Origin: Cryptomeria japonica
Taxonomy: Eukaryota > Streptophyta > Pinopsida > Cupressales > Cupressaceae
NCBI RefSeq assembly: GCF_030272615.1
Contig: NC_081412.1
Coordinates: 474,681,657-474,745,656 of the forward strand
Reading direction: 5' to 3'
Length of the DNA stretch: 64,000 nucleotides
Shown here: positions 22,740 through 33,630 of the stretch, piece after piece
How positions within the stretch are numbered: the stretch's first letter is position 1
Layout: each line of letters starts with the position of its first letter
Translations under genes and position numbers: made by a program
Notes under the pieces: generated by a model
The model's database searches: none
Seen by the model: the letters and a program-made list of their open reading frames with translations, nothing else
What the model was told of the DNA's origin: nothing

Positions 22740-25700
22740 ATACTAAAAGGAACAATTTATGGGTAGTTGATAATGGCTACCCAAATCACATGATCGGATA
22801 CAAGAAAAAAGTTTATCAAGCTTGACGATTGCAATGGTGGTTCTGTCTAGTTTGGTGACAACTCCTCCATAAAGATTAAAGGTCATGGTACATTGAATAT
22901 TGATGGAAATATTAAGACTCATGATGTCTACTATGTGGAAGGACTAAAGCATAATCTGCTGAGTGTAAGTTAGATGTGTGACAAAGGGTACAATTTCACA
23001 TTTGACTCTACCAATTGTCAGATAAGAAAGAAGAGTATCGGTCAGGTTGTGGTAGAAGGAAAGAGAACATATGGTAATGTCTATAATCTGAATAAATGCT
23101 ATGAGTCCCAATGCATGAGGGGATAGGTTGATGAAAGTTGGTTGTAGTGCTAGAAATTAGGCCATGTGAACTTTGACAATTTGGTGAAGATAAGAAAGAA
23201 CCGCTATGTAAGAAACATTCCACAAATAACTAAACCAACAAGTATATTTTATGATGAATTTATAAAAGGAAAGCAAATAAAAGTAAGTTGCAAAAGAAAA
23301 GAGTACAATACCTTAAGACCTCTAGAATTAGTGCATATAGATTTGTGTGGACCAACAAGGACAAGGGCTCTAACCAGTGAGAGATACTTCATGGTATTCA
23401 TTGATGACTACTCAAGGATGACTTGGGCTATATTTTTGCATGAAAAATCAAGGGTATTTGAAAGATTCAATAGTTTTAGAAGGATGGTTGAAAATGACAG
23501 TGGACACCAATTAAACTATTTAAGATCAGAACGGGATGGAGAATATTCTTCAAATGAGTTTATTGACTACTGTGAGAAACATGGAATCTAGAGACAACAT
23601 TCAACAACAAGAACACCACAACAAAATGGTGTGGCAGAAAGGAAGAATAGGATGGTAAAGGAAATGGATAGAACAATATTGAATGAGGCTAGCATACCAG
23701 ATACATACTACAAGGAAGTAGTTCATACTACTATCTATACATTAAACTGGGTACAGCTAAGAGTGAACAGTAGGATTACTCCTTACGAGTTATGGTACAA
23801 TGAAAAACCATCACTCAAGCATTTTAGAGTGTTTGGAAGTAGGTGCTTCATCAATATAGATGTTGATGGATTAGGAAGTTTTCATTCTAGGAGTGATGAA
23901 GGAATCTTCTTGGGTTACTCAACTAGTAGAAAAGCCTACAAATTCTACAACAAGAAATTGAGAAAAATGGTTGATAGTATAAATGTGAGAATAGATGAAG
24001 ACCTACATAAGAAAGAATTTGCACTGGCACCCTATATTGATGTTTTAGATGATGAGCATGAAGATCAATCTAACAATGGACCAATAGAAGAAGCACCAAG
24101 CAAGAACTCCAATCGGTATGTGCAGAAGAGCCATCCAAAAGAACAAATCATAGGAGATCAAAATTAAGGTATGCAGACCAGAAGGAGACTATCTTGGAGT
24201 GATGATGAGGTAAATTTTTGCCTCATGATAGAATTAGAATCCAAAACTTTTTATGAAGCTAGAAAAAGTGAGAAATGGGTAGATGCCATGGATGAAGAGT
24301 TGAAATAAATTGAGAAAAATCAAACATGAGAACTTGTTCCTAGACCGACATACAAGAATTTCATAGGTACCAAGTGGGTCTACCAGAATAAGATGAATAA
24401 AGAAGGAAAGATAATCCGGCATAAAGAAAGGTTAGTTTGCAAAGGGTATGCTCAAGTGGAAGGTATTGACTTGAAAGAAAGCTTTGCACCAGTTGCTATG
24501 TTAGAGGTAATAAGAATGTTTTTAGCTTTCTTTGCCTATAAAGGATGCAAGGTTTACCAAATGGATGTCAAAACTACATTTCTGAATGGTAATCTTGAAG
24601 AAGAAGTATATATGGAACAACGGGTAGGATATCTATTACATGATGATCAAATTTTTGTATGTCACTTGAAGAAAGCCTTGTATGGTTTGAAGCAGGCTCC
24701 CAAAGCATGGTATTCATGGTTAGACAAATACTTGCAAGAGCAAGGATTCTCGAAAGGGAATGCAGATAGCAACTTGTATGTCAAGGTAAATGGAGATCAC
24801 ATGATTATAGTTATTGTATATGTGGATGATATTATTTTTGGTGGAGACAAGGACATCATGTGCAAAGAATTTGCAGATAAGATGAAGACAAAATTTGAGA
24901 TGTCCATGTTGGGTGAGTTGTCCTATTTTCTTGGTTTGCAGATCTTAGAGTGGGAGGAAGGAATTTTCATCTCACAAACCAAGTATGCTAAATACATGTT
25001 GAATAAATTTCAAATGGATGACAACAAACCGATAAGTACTCCCATGGTTACTGGTTGTAAGCTGAGAAAACTAGATGAGTCACCAGAAGTAGAGCAGACA
25101 CTGTATAGATCTATGATTGGTAGTTTGTTATATCTAGACCATATATTATACAAGTTGTTTCCATGGTTGCAAGATTCCAAGCTTCTCCTAAATAGTCTCA
25201 CTTAAATGCAATTAGGAGAATCTTCTAGTATCTACAAGAAACTATCAATTATGGTTTGTGGTATCCAAATAGAGGAGACTTTTCTTTGTAGGCTTATAAT
25301 GATGCAGATTGGGTAGGAAGTATTGATGACTGAAAGAGTACAAGTGGAGGTGCTTTCTACTTAGGAGACTAGTTAGTGTCATGGCACAACAAGAAGAAAC
25401 ATTCAGTGTCATTATCTACTACTGAGGTGGAGTATATAGTAGCTGCTACATGTTGTTCACAGGTATTGTGGATGAAACAAACTCTGGAGAACATTCAGGT
25501 GGAGATACCTGAACCTATTCCAATCTGGTGTGATAAATCAAGTGCAATCAATATATCCAAGAATCTGGTAATGCACTCAAGAAAAAAATACATTGCAATA
25601 AAGTATAACTTCTTGAGAGAGAAGGTAGTAGACAAGGAAGTAATGGCGGAGTATGTTCCAACTCGTGAGTAGGTTGCTGATATATTCACAAAGCCACTTC

Positions 25701-25764
25701 CTTTGAGCATATTTGAGTACTTGAGACAAAAATTGGGAGTTTTCCCACCATCATACATCACTTA
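22740..25764 (+). pseudogene. pol: Copia-1 Pol: protease, integrase, reverse transcriptase, RNase H, with stops
   Basis: The order is protease, integrase, reverse transcriptase, RNase H, which defines Ty1/copia. The protease motif is altered to WVVDNGYPNHM (about 22755), so the catalytic DSG has become DNG. A VEGLKHNLLSV block follows. Integrase shows LVHIDLCGP near 23330, RSERDGEY near 23525 and QQNGVAERKNR near 23620. Reverse transcriptase runs from about 24370, with QMDVKTTFLNG and the catalytic YVDDIIFGG at about 24820. RNase H appears after a frameshifted stretch (25140-25375) as SLSTTEVEYIVAA, and the tail EYVPTRE-stop-VADIFTKPLP ends near 25764. Several stops (22803, 23589, 24165, 24306) and frameshifts make it inactive. 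Confidence 0.85.
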
Positions 25765-25994
25765 AATTAGTAGAGAGAGGCATGGTTCAGGGGGATTCAA
25801 TTGTCATTATCCTATGACACTTGAATCATGATGCATGGATACAGGGGGAGAATGTGTCCTACCAGTTGCACACATTAGTTATGATTTTTATAGTTGTCTA
25901 TTCAATTTGACTATCATCTTAGGAAGCTGAACTTGGGTAATCGCAATGTCAACATTTGGTGCCAGACTAAGGTTCCCTTTACCATTATTGCAAC
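25765..25994 (+). other. Copia-1 3' untranslated region with purine tracts
   Basis: Contains two polypurine-like tracts, GGTTCAGGGGGATT near 25785 and ACAGGGGGAGAA near 25840. The sequence after the second does not match the start of the 5' LTR, so most of the 3' LTR seems to have been lost here by deletion. Confidence 0.5.
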
Positions 25995-26070
25995 TAGTAT
26001 AGCTCTAATTAAGTAAAAATTATTTAAATCACTGATTCACCCCCCTCTCACTGATCCATTATGTCCAACA
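25995..26070 (+). repeat. 3' LTR remnant of copia-1
   Basis: About 75 bp similar to 20385-20460, including AGCTCTAATTAAGTAAAAAT and the terminal TGTCCAACA. It is followed by the target duplication copy ACATA. Confidence 0.75.
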
Positions 26071-26127
26071 ACATATTCAACATATTCAATATTCTGCACA
26101 TATGTTAACATCAATGACAACATATCA
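26071..26127 (-). repeat. Old minus-strand copia 3' LTR, first piece
   Basis: On the minus strand it begins TGTTGTCATTGATGTTAAC at about 26127, the typical start of these copia LTRs, and is preceded by a purine tract (CCAAAGGGGGAGATT, plus strand about 26140-26155). It runs into the copia-1 insertion at 26070. Confidence 0.65.
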
Positions 26128-26761
26128 GCCAATATCCACAATCTCCCCCTTTGGCAAAACATATGAATGTCACAAAAAATCAACGTAAAGGATCAGTTCC
26201 TCCTTTGATAAATTTATGATACACTATTTCTCTCCCCCAAAATTGCTTCAAAGTTTTTCACATGATTCTCTCCCCCTTAGACATCAATGACAAAGGCTCA
26301 AATATCCTCTCACCCTTTAAATTATCACATAGATTTGATCAACTGAACCACTGACTACTCGCTCTGAGTAGCAGCCACAACTCATCAATTCAGAGCACAA
26401 TATATTTCTGTAAAGTTTGCCGGACTGATGCAAGTCCATACATATTAGTTCTCATCAGGAGGGGCAATCACTCCTAAATTCTCTCTCAGATACTCATATT
26501 ATCTTTATCCAAAGTCTTCGTAAATATGTCTACAATCCATTCCTTTGTAGATACATACTCCAATCTGACTTCTTTTTCATTCACCTTCTCTCTTAAGAAA
26601 TGAAACTTGAGAGATATATGCTTTGTCTTAGAATGCAACACTGGATTCCTTGAAATATTGATAGCACTTGAGTTATCACCAAATACAGTAATAGGCTCAT
26701 CATAAACAACTCCTATGTCTTTCAACATATGCTTCATCCAAATTACCTGAGTACAATTCCA
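26128..26761 (-). pseudogene. pol: Minus-strand copia: RNase H end and 3' untranslated region
   Basis: On the minus strand, 26761-26486 encodes the C-terminal part of a copia RNase H: CTQVIWMKHMLKDIG, the block with GDNSSAINISRNPVLHS, and the tail KEWIVDIFTKTL, which matches the usual EQIADIFTKPL block. After it, 26485-26128 is a 3' untranslated stretch with at least three purine-rich tracts (C-runs on the plus strand near 26145, 26235 and 26270). Everything upstream in the element is missing: the sequence changes abruptly at 26761/26762. The element reads toward 16170 and is the host into which copia-1 and the solo LTR were inserted. It is too short to encode activity. Confidence 0.8.
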
Positions 26762-27453
26762 TGTGCATGTGCATTGGAATTGAATTTGAGCCAACCTAAT
26801 TACATGTTTCATCCTTTGTGGCGTGTTCTTGAAGCTGACATTAAAAGGTTCATAATTTTGTTATGCGGATATATAAAGGAAGTTTATTTGATCATTTTGG
26901 GGATCTATGATTATGTGGCATGTATGTATGAGCGATTATGCATAGTTTCACATGTGCATGGTGAAGATTAATGCTCTGGTATACAACAAAGTAGTAGAAT
27001 AGAGAAGAGATGCAAAATTCAGTATGAACACATGTTTTGTACATAACCAGAACTATATCTAGCCAATTTGTAGATTCTATTTGATATTTCAAATTCTATT
27101 ATAATCTCTTACAATCATTTGTAAGGTAGTGAGCCTTTCGAAGTTGTTTCCCTCATTTGTAATTTAGTAGTATGTTCTAGGAAGTGTGCTTGAATGCATG
27201 TGCATTCCTCTTATGTAATATTTTTATACTTCTAATAGAGTATACTAATATTGTGGGTTTCAATCCCGCTGTGGTTTTTCCCTTAATCAAGTTTCCACAT
27301 AAAAATCTTGGTGTTATGGTATTGTTGTTCTTTTCTTTGTGTTTATGCACTTTACTTTCTTTCAGATGCATAAGACAGTTAAAAGACTAGATTATTAAAG
27401 TTATAAATTGTAGAAAATGGATTCACCCCCACTCTCAGTGTTCAATAATTCCA
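26762..27453 (+). repeat. Copia LTR remnant
   Basis: It carries the motif shared by copia LTRs here (CTGTGGTTTTTCCC...AAGTTTCCACAT, about 27269-27301) and the usual end pattern GATTCACCCCCACTCTCAGTG near 27420-27440. AATTCCA occurs at both borders (26755-26761 and 27447-27453), possibly a trace of the insertion site. Neither end is certain and no internal domain follows. Confidence 0.45.
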
Positions 27454-29315
27454 TCATATAGTGCATTACCCTCATATGTCATCACAGATGTCCGATCAGA
27501 GGCTAGTAGCTTCAGAGACTATTGTAGGAGATGCAAGGAGGCTTCATAAAGTCTTTGCAGTAGCTAATAACCATTAGGCTGAGCACAAGGGCACAATCAT
27601 GGAGACTATAGGTGAGATAGGTGGTATTTCTTGCTCAACATTGTTCAATTTAGGATATTCAGATTCTTTAATTTTTCATCCTTAGTAGAATGATGCAACT
27701 TGTCGATAGTAAAGCACACCAATAAGTGGTAGGTTGAGTTAGCTATGGGTTCTAAGGTATTAGTCTATTATTTTGTTCAAGGTTATGTGTTGGATTTAGT
27801 ATCTTGTTCCACCACTACGGACCTTTGTGTTCTTTCTTTGGGGTCCTATGGAGTTTTTTTGGGTATGGATTGGCTTAAGGCTCGTCAGTTTAGGATTGAT
27901 CACTATCATAAGAGGATGTAGTGTCTTGATGACTAAGGTGAGCGAGTGGATATTGTGGGTGTGTAACAACCTATTTCTCTTCATATGATTTTAACTATGT
28001 AGTAGAAGTGGTGTGTGTGGAAAGGATGTTAGTTGTTTGTAGTAATGGTAAATGAATTGGATAAGGGAGACAACCTAGATGATCTCTTTTGTCATGATCC
28101 TATTATTTAGGAGTTTTTAGATATTTTTCCTAGAGTGATTTTGCATATTCCACCTAAGTGTGACATTGATTTTTTGATAGACCTAGTTCTCGGAGTAGAG
28201 CTAATATCCAAGGCACCTTATCAATTCACTAGTCTGAAGATGAGTCAGTTGTGGTTGTAAATGAAAGATTTGCTAGCTAAGGGGTTCATTTCTCCTAGTG
28301 TGTCTCCATGGGGAGCATTGGTTCTAACCATTAAGAAGAAGGATGGATCTTCATTTGTGTATAGATTACTAGCAATTGAATAAGGTGATGGTGAAGAATC
28401 ATTATCCTTTGCCAAGGATCGATTTTTATCAGAATAAGGATGATAAGGTCTTTTCTAAGATAGATCTAAAGTGAGAGTATCACCATTTTTGGATTCAGGA
28501 GGAGGACATTCATAAGACAACTTTCTATACTTGTTATAGACATTATGAGTTTACAGTGATTCCTTTTGGGCATACCAATGTATCCTCAGATTTCATGAGT
28601 GTGATGAATGTGGTGTTTAGGACATACCTTGATAGATTTGTTCTTGTGTTCCTTGATGACATAGATCAAGATACCATTGCCAGATAGAGAAAGTCAATTA
28701 GGTTCTTGAAGATATGCTTCAGATGTAAGTAATGATCAAAGGACCACCTATATTTGGTAGGGTTTTCCTATAATAATGTATACCATAGTTCGATTGGTAT
28801 GTCTTCTTTTAATGCTTTGTATGGTCAACCTTGACATATGCCTCTGACTTGGGATTGTTTAGAGGATAGAGTTCTTTTAGGGAAAAAGATGCTACAAGAG
28901 TTGCAACAAGTGACTCATATTTGAGAGAATTTAGTGGTGGTATGGGATAGGCATAATAAGTATGTAGATTCTCATCATGTGGATCAATAGTTTTCCATGG
29001 GAGACAAGGTGTTTTTGAGGGTTTGTATGTGAAAGAGTTATATCCATTATGGAAGAGACTCTAAATTGGCACCTCATTTTGCTGGATAGTTTAGGTATTA
29101 GAGAGGATTGGTCTTGTAGCTTATGAGCTTGCATTGCCACCCAACATGTCTTACATCCATGATGTGTTTAATGTTTTAGTTTTGAGAACATATTTTCCTG
29201 ATGTGACCCATATTTTGGATTGGAATGCTTTGCAGATAGAGGACGAATAACTTTCCTTGGAGCCCATGCGCATTGTGCAATGTCAGGGGCTAACCCTTAG
29301 GGTCACGATATATAG
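27454..29315 (+). pseudogene. pol: Decayed chromovirus pol, left part
   Basis: Plus-strand fragments are colinear with the chromovirus pol at 6780-10217. They begin with the VASETIVGDARRLHKVF block (about 27500), then a protease with its DSG region ruined and the LGSYGVFLGMDWL block (about 27840-27880). Next come the DIDFLIDLV block (about 28160), [18 protein letters not shown] (about 28300), VFSKIDLK (about 28450) and the catalytic LVFLDDI (about 28650). At about 28665 it jumps directly to the integrase end (a QVLEDMLQM-like block, ALYGQP), so the rest of reverse transcriptase, all of RNase H and most of integrase are deleted. The tail with ILDWNALQIED and LEPMRIVQ runs to 29305, where copia-2 interrupts it. 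It continues at 53844. Stops and frameshifts are many. Confidence 0.8.
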
Positions 29316-29320
29316 TAGGT
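29316..29320. repeat. Target-site duplication TAGGT of copia-2, left copy
   Basis: Identical to 53839-53843 directly after the 3' LTR. The two copies prove that the LTRs 24 kb apart belong to one insertion. Confidence 0.9.
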
Positions 29321-30369
29321 TATTGGTATTTTGGTATGGTTTTGTCATTGATGCCAACACCTATTAAACACTAACAACTCTAGAATTTTAGAGAATTAAC
29401 AACATTCACCGGCAAGCACACAGTCACTTATATTTGGTACACCAGAAGGATATAATGTTCATCGCCACTTGGAATGGCATGGAAAACACATGGTTATGTC
29501 GAAGACATCTTTTGGACACCTTGTCTTGAAGATTGGTTTATTGGAATAATTGTATTTGCATATTTGCTATTACTGGCAAATAGGTCCAGGGTATACACTG
29601 GTAGGATTATCTTTTCCAGATCAGCATGACATGCTATGGAGATGATTTATTATTGTTGTAAATTCATTAAGCTGACATGTTCAATCAATTATTGCATTAG
29701 ATATTGTTTTGTTTGTAAAATGCTTTTATTGTAATATCTTGTAGAGCCAACCTACTAAAATTGGTCTTAGGTTATGGTATAAATGTAACATCTTAATTGT
29801 AAGATCGGATGTGGAACGTGAAAAAGAGTTGTGTGAAGGTATATGCAAGAATAAGTAGAGCTATACATGAAGACATTATTTGAAGATTGAAGGAGGGTTT
29901 TGTGAAGATAATCGGAACTATACCGATACTGAATCCAACATAGAAAGATGCTAAATTAAGTAGTACATTCTTATTGGATTTAACCATCCAATTGTAGTTA
30001 GTGTGACTCCCATTTGTGATTGAGCAGTGAGCTCTAGGCGCTTGGCCTTTCTGCATGTGCAGACCCCATTTGTATACACTTACTATCTACAGTAGTATCA
30101 TCTAATTGTGGGTAAGGTTTCCCACTATGGTTTTTCCCCTTACAGGGTTTCCACGTACAAGTTATGGTGTTATGTGTTATGGATGACTTTGTTCTTTTTG
30201 TTTCATGCATTAAATCTTACTGGTATTGCTATTAACTGATAGAACTATCTACTGACATAAAAGACTAGTTTACCGGTATAAAGTATTAAAGTTGTTTAAG
30301 TTGCTTTTGGTTTAAATTTATAAGACAACTGATTCAGCACCCCCTCTCAGTTGTCCTCGGGACCTAACA
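29321..30369 (+). repeat. 5' LTR of copia-2
   Basis: 1,049 bp. It starts TATTGG where the 3' copy has TGTTGG, so its terminal TG is mutated. It ends GGACCTAACA. The shared copia motif is at about 30124-30152. Roughly 6-7% divergence from the 3' LTR, judged by eye on the first 160 bp. Confidence 0.9.
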
Positions 30370-30370
30370 A

Positions 30371-30384
30371 TTGGTATTAGAGCC
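30371..30384 (+). other. Primer binding site of copia-2
   Basis: TTGGTATTAGAGCC differs from the initiator-Met complement TTGGTATCAGAGCC by one C-to-T change. It begins one base after the LTR. Confidence 0.9.
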
Positions 30385-30426
30385 TAGTCCTCTTTTTGTA
30401 GAAGTTTAACAGATTGAGGAGATCCA

Positions 30427-31474
30427 ATGTCTAGCAACTATTTCAGGAAGGACAGTCCTAAACTTGATGGAACCAACTATGGGATATGCAAGATCAGGAT
30501 GGAAACACATCTGAACTGTATTGGAAAACATATCTGGGAGGTTACAAAAAATGGATATACTGCTCCTACTACAAGTCAACCTAATCCACCAAATTTGGCT
30601 AAGGATGAAGAAAATGATTGCAAGGCAAGAGAAGCACTTTTGAGCGCATTATCGGATCAGAAAATTATGGGACTATCAGATAGGTCTACTGCTAAAGCTA
30701 TTTGGGATCATTTGGAAACACTGAATGAAGGAGATTCCATAGTCAAAATTGCAAAACTTGAAAGCTTCCAGGTCAGGTATGAAAATCTGAAAATGGAAGA
30801 AGATGAAAGAATTTCTGCTTTTATGGAAAGAGTAAATGAAATTGTTTTGGGTATTAAATGTTGTGGAGGAACCTTGACTGAAGATGAAATTATTTCAAAA
30901 GTTTTAAGAGGATTTCCACCGGCATATAAGATGAAAGTTACTGCTATAAATAAACTAAGAACAATGCCTAACACATCAGTAACTAGGGATATATTGATTG
31001 GAAAACTTTCAGCATTTGAAATTGAGGAATTTGGTCCTATTGCCACTATAAAAAACTAACTTAGCTTTTAAAGCATCAACATCATCTGCACAATCATTTG
31101 AAAAATCTGATTGGAAAGCCTTTTATGCAAGAGAACTTGAAGAAAGCAGGAAAGAAAATGAAGAACTTGAAGAACTTGAAGCACTATTTGCAAGAAAAAT
31201 GCCTAAAGGTCCAATTGGAAGTAAGTATGAAGGTAAAGCACCCTTTAAATGTTTCAACTATAATAAGATTGGTCATATGGCCTCAAAATTACCTAATAGA
31301 CATGCTAGGCTAAGAGAAGAAGCTAGAAGGACATTCAAACCTAACCCTGAATATCAAAGATACAAATTTAAGAAAAATAAAGACAAATCTTGTTATCTTG
31401 CTGATGAAGGAGTCACTGATGATTCTGATGAGGATCTGATAGACAATGGATGGGTTTTTGTTGCTATAACATAA
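30427..31474 (+). pseudogene. gag: Copia-2 Gag, one frameshift and a damaged zinc knuckle
   Basis: The ATG at 30427 starts a 210-codon frame with a copia Gag pattern: LDGTNYGICKIRMETHL, then STAKAIWDHLETLNEGD and IISKVLRGFPPAYKMKV. The frame is lost in an A-run at about 31049-31055, where one extra A gives an early stop; removing it joins a second frame to 31474. The zinc knuckle at about 31239-31280 reads CFNY...GHMASKL, so two of the three cysteines are replaced and only one Cys and the His remain. The acidic DDSDEDLIDNGWVFVAI block at the end is typical of copia Gag-Pol junctions. Inactive; closely related in layout to copia-1. Confidence 0.8.
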
Positions 31475-31781
31475 GATCAACCGGCACCTACTGTTCAACC
31501 AGTAGAGCAGGCCTTGGTAGCTAAAATTGAAGTAAAGGATGAATGGGTCATTGATTAAGGATGCTCACATCATATGACTGGTGATAAGAGTAAATTCCTA
31601 ACTTTTCAGGAGTATAATGGAGGTCTAGTAAGATTTGGAGATGATAAAGCTTGTTTGATCAAAAGTAAAGGGACAATATCACTTGATGGTAAGCATAATA
31701 CTGATAATTTTTACTATGTTGAAGGCTTAAAGCATAATCTTTTGAGTGTTGGTCAATTAGTTGAAAAAGGGTTTCAGTTAT
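31475..31781 (+). pseudogene. pol: Copia-2 protease fragment, interrupted by the Tat element
   Basis: The catalytic motif reads WVID-stop-GCSHHMTGD at about 31545-31585: a TAA replaces the Ser codon of the DSG triad. VRFGDDKA and the VEGLKHNLLSVGQLVEKGFQL block follow, then the Tat insertion after the TTA codon at 31781. The reading resumes at 49647 with FKNGKCKIINRTG. The same frame is restored when the insertion and one duplication copy are removed, apart from a TAG at the joint. Confidence 0.8.
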
Positions 31782-31786
31782 AGTTC
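31782..31786. repeat. Target-site duplication AGTTC of the Tat element, left copy
   Basis: Identical to 49647-49651, directly after the far LTR. Confidence 0.95.
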
Positions 31787-32100
31787 TGTAGACACCTAAA
31801 AATGGTCAACGCTTGTGGAATCGTACTTTAACATTTGCGCATTGCCTTATTTTAGGGTTTTTGCGTCGCATTAACATTTCTCCTATGATTCGCACTTGGT
31901 CTTTATCATTTGCGAGTATCAAGTCCTTCTTTTGCATTCTTCATCTGTCTCGCTCTTGAATTTGGTCTTGTTGATAACAATATTTGTCATGATTTTGGTC
32001 AGTCTTATCTTGTCCCATCAATGTGCGTATTCATTTGTCATTATTTTGGACATCATCAATCCTAATTAGGGTTTTGTCCTCCTATCGATCTTTTCATCTT

Positions 32101-32370
32101 GTGATCAATTTGTCATCGATCGTTGTCATTTTCAATCTTGTCATCTTGTGATCGATTTGTCATCAATCGTTGTCATTTTCAATCTTGTCATCTTCCAATC
32201 GATTTGTTATCGATCATTGTCATTTTCAATCTTGTCATCTGGTAATCAATTTGTCATCGATCATTGTTCTCTTTGTCAATTTTGTCATTTTGCGATCGAT
32301 TTGTCATCGATCGTCGTCTTTCTCAATCGTGTCAATTTGGATCAATTTGTCATTGTTCCTCGTCAATTGG
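32101..32370 (+). repeat. 47-bp tandem repeat in the Tat 5' LTR
   Basis: About five and a half units built on GATCGATTTGTCATCGATCG followed by TTGTCATTTTCAATCTTGTC. Units start at 32101, 32148, 32195, 32242 (50 bp) and 32292, with a partial sixth. The core contains overlapping ATCGAT and CGATCG palindromes. The matching array in the 3' LTR starts at 48332. Confidence 0.9.
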
Positions 32371-33053
32371 CGCATTTATCAATCAAATCGTTTGTTAGTG
32401 TTGGTCTTTTATCAAGTCAGAATCATGATTAAATCAAATCGACGTCAGTTATCCTTTGTCAAGACCTAATTGTCATCCTTGCATTTCTAATTCATCTTTT
32501 AGGGTTTCATGATTTTATTCATTCAACCCTATTTGTCATTTCTCCCTCTAAGTAAAATGATTTATTTATTTATCCTAGGTCTTCGTGTCACAATTAAATG
32601 TTTAATTTAATTGGCTAACTAATTATTCCTCTTTTTGTGAATTAATTAATAAATGACAAATTATTAATTGATTTACCTAATTTCTCCTAATTTCCTAATT
32701 TTTCATCAATTTCTAAATTTCCTCTTTGTGAATTGATTAATAAATGAAAAATTATTAATTAATTCACTAAATTCCTATTTTCCAATTTTCTAATTTTCCT
32801 AATTTCTAATTCAATTTCCTCCTATTTTTCTCCTAATTTCATGGGAATGACATTTCAAATTTGTCATAATTTGTCATAATTGACAATCAATCAATTTTGA
32901 CATAGAAATTTGTCATAATTTTGTCATAAATTATCAATTAATCAATTTTCCATAGAAAGTGCAAATTTGTCATAATTTGTCATAATTGACATTCTTGATT
33001 TGCACTTTCCATTTGAATCTCTTCATGCTAATTTGATCATCTCTCCAATTTGT

Positions 33054-33061
33054 CTATAAAT
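33054..33061 (+). promoter_or_regulatory. Possible TATA box of the Tat LTR
   Basis: CTATAAAT in a less repetitive part of the LTR, about 360 bp before its end and conserved in the 3' LTR (about 49283-49290). The position is reasonable for a U3/R boundary. No experimental support is possible from sequence. Confidence 0.45.
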
Positions 33062-33420
33062 TGGATGAATTTCTTCAATCCCAACTAATCACATTATCAA
33101 ACGAATCGACCCCTGAGTCAATCACGCTTCAAGTATTCTTGAACAATCATCTTGTCTATTTTCTTTCATATCATGATCATGCACTAGTAGGTGAGATCCA
33201 CAACAAAGTTATTTGAAGAAGAAAGAAGGACAATGGAGCCACATGAAGGAGACATTCAAATCTGCATTTGGTTTGCTTAATTTTCAAATCTTGAATGTTT
33301 TGTTTTCATGTCTCTATTGGATGTAATTAGGATTGATCATTGCATTTGAGCTTTTGTGATTGAGCTATGACTAATACTGATATTTGCTTTGATGATTTTT
33401 GATTTCCTAGCTACATTAAT

Positions 33421-33438
33421 TGGTGAACCTGATGTGAA
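33421..33438 (+). other. Probable primer binding site of the Tat-like element
   Basis: TGGTGAACCTGATGTG begins five bases after the LTR, where a primer site must lie, and starts with the obligatory TGG. It is not the initiator-Met complement, and I cannot name the tRNA. Confidence 0.5.
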
Positions 33439-33527
33439 CTAACCCCCTAACCATGCTTTTGAGTGCTTTTGAGTTGATTTGCAGGTCAAAATCCCAAGAA
33501 ACAAGGTAGTGCAGGGTTTTCTGGGAA

Positions 33528-33630
33528 CTTCTGCGCCTGTGTCAAGCATTCTGCGCCTATGTCAAGGACATTCTGCACCTGTGTCAAGCATTCTGCACTT
33601 GTGTCAGACATTCTACGCCTGTGTAGGACT
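33528..33630 (+). repeat. Five tandem 20-22-bp units in the Tat leader
   Basis: TTCTGCGCCTGTGTCAAGCA and variants start at 33529, 33549, 33571, 33591 and 33611. The last unit, TTCTACGCCTGTGTAGGAC, is nearly identical to a minus-strand motif at about 47420-47441 in the 3' region of the same element. Confidence 0.85.

Larger units (their letters stand above)
18731..26070 (+). mobile_element. Copia-1: decayed Ty1/copia element
   Basis: This plus-strand element has a 1.73-kb 5' LTR, a diverged tRNA-iMet primer site, gag, protease, integrase, reverse transcriptase and RNase H in the Ty1/copia order, a polypurine-like tract near 25850, and only the last 75 bp or so of its 3' LTR. Stops and frameshifts occur in every domain. 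It inserted into the LTR of the minus-strand copia. The long gag with a coiled coil and several zinc knuckles, and the repeated purine tracts after pol, recall the Sirevirus branch, but that is inference. Confidence 0.85.
31787..33415 (+). repeat. 5' LTR of the Tat-like element
   Basis: 1,629 bp, TGTAGACACC...GCTACA, the same length as 48018-49646. I estimate a few percent divergence by eye, mostly transitions. It contains a 47-bp tandem repeat (32101-32355), two diverged copies of a roughly 110-bp segment with ATTAATAAATGA-type motifs (about 32620-32790), and a TATA-like site at about 33054-33061. Confidence 0.95.

Noticed and set aside
32148-32469. ORFs in the Tat LTR (also 48254-48673)
   Set aside because: They follow the 47-bp tandem repeat, whose unit translates without stops in two frames. 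No domain.
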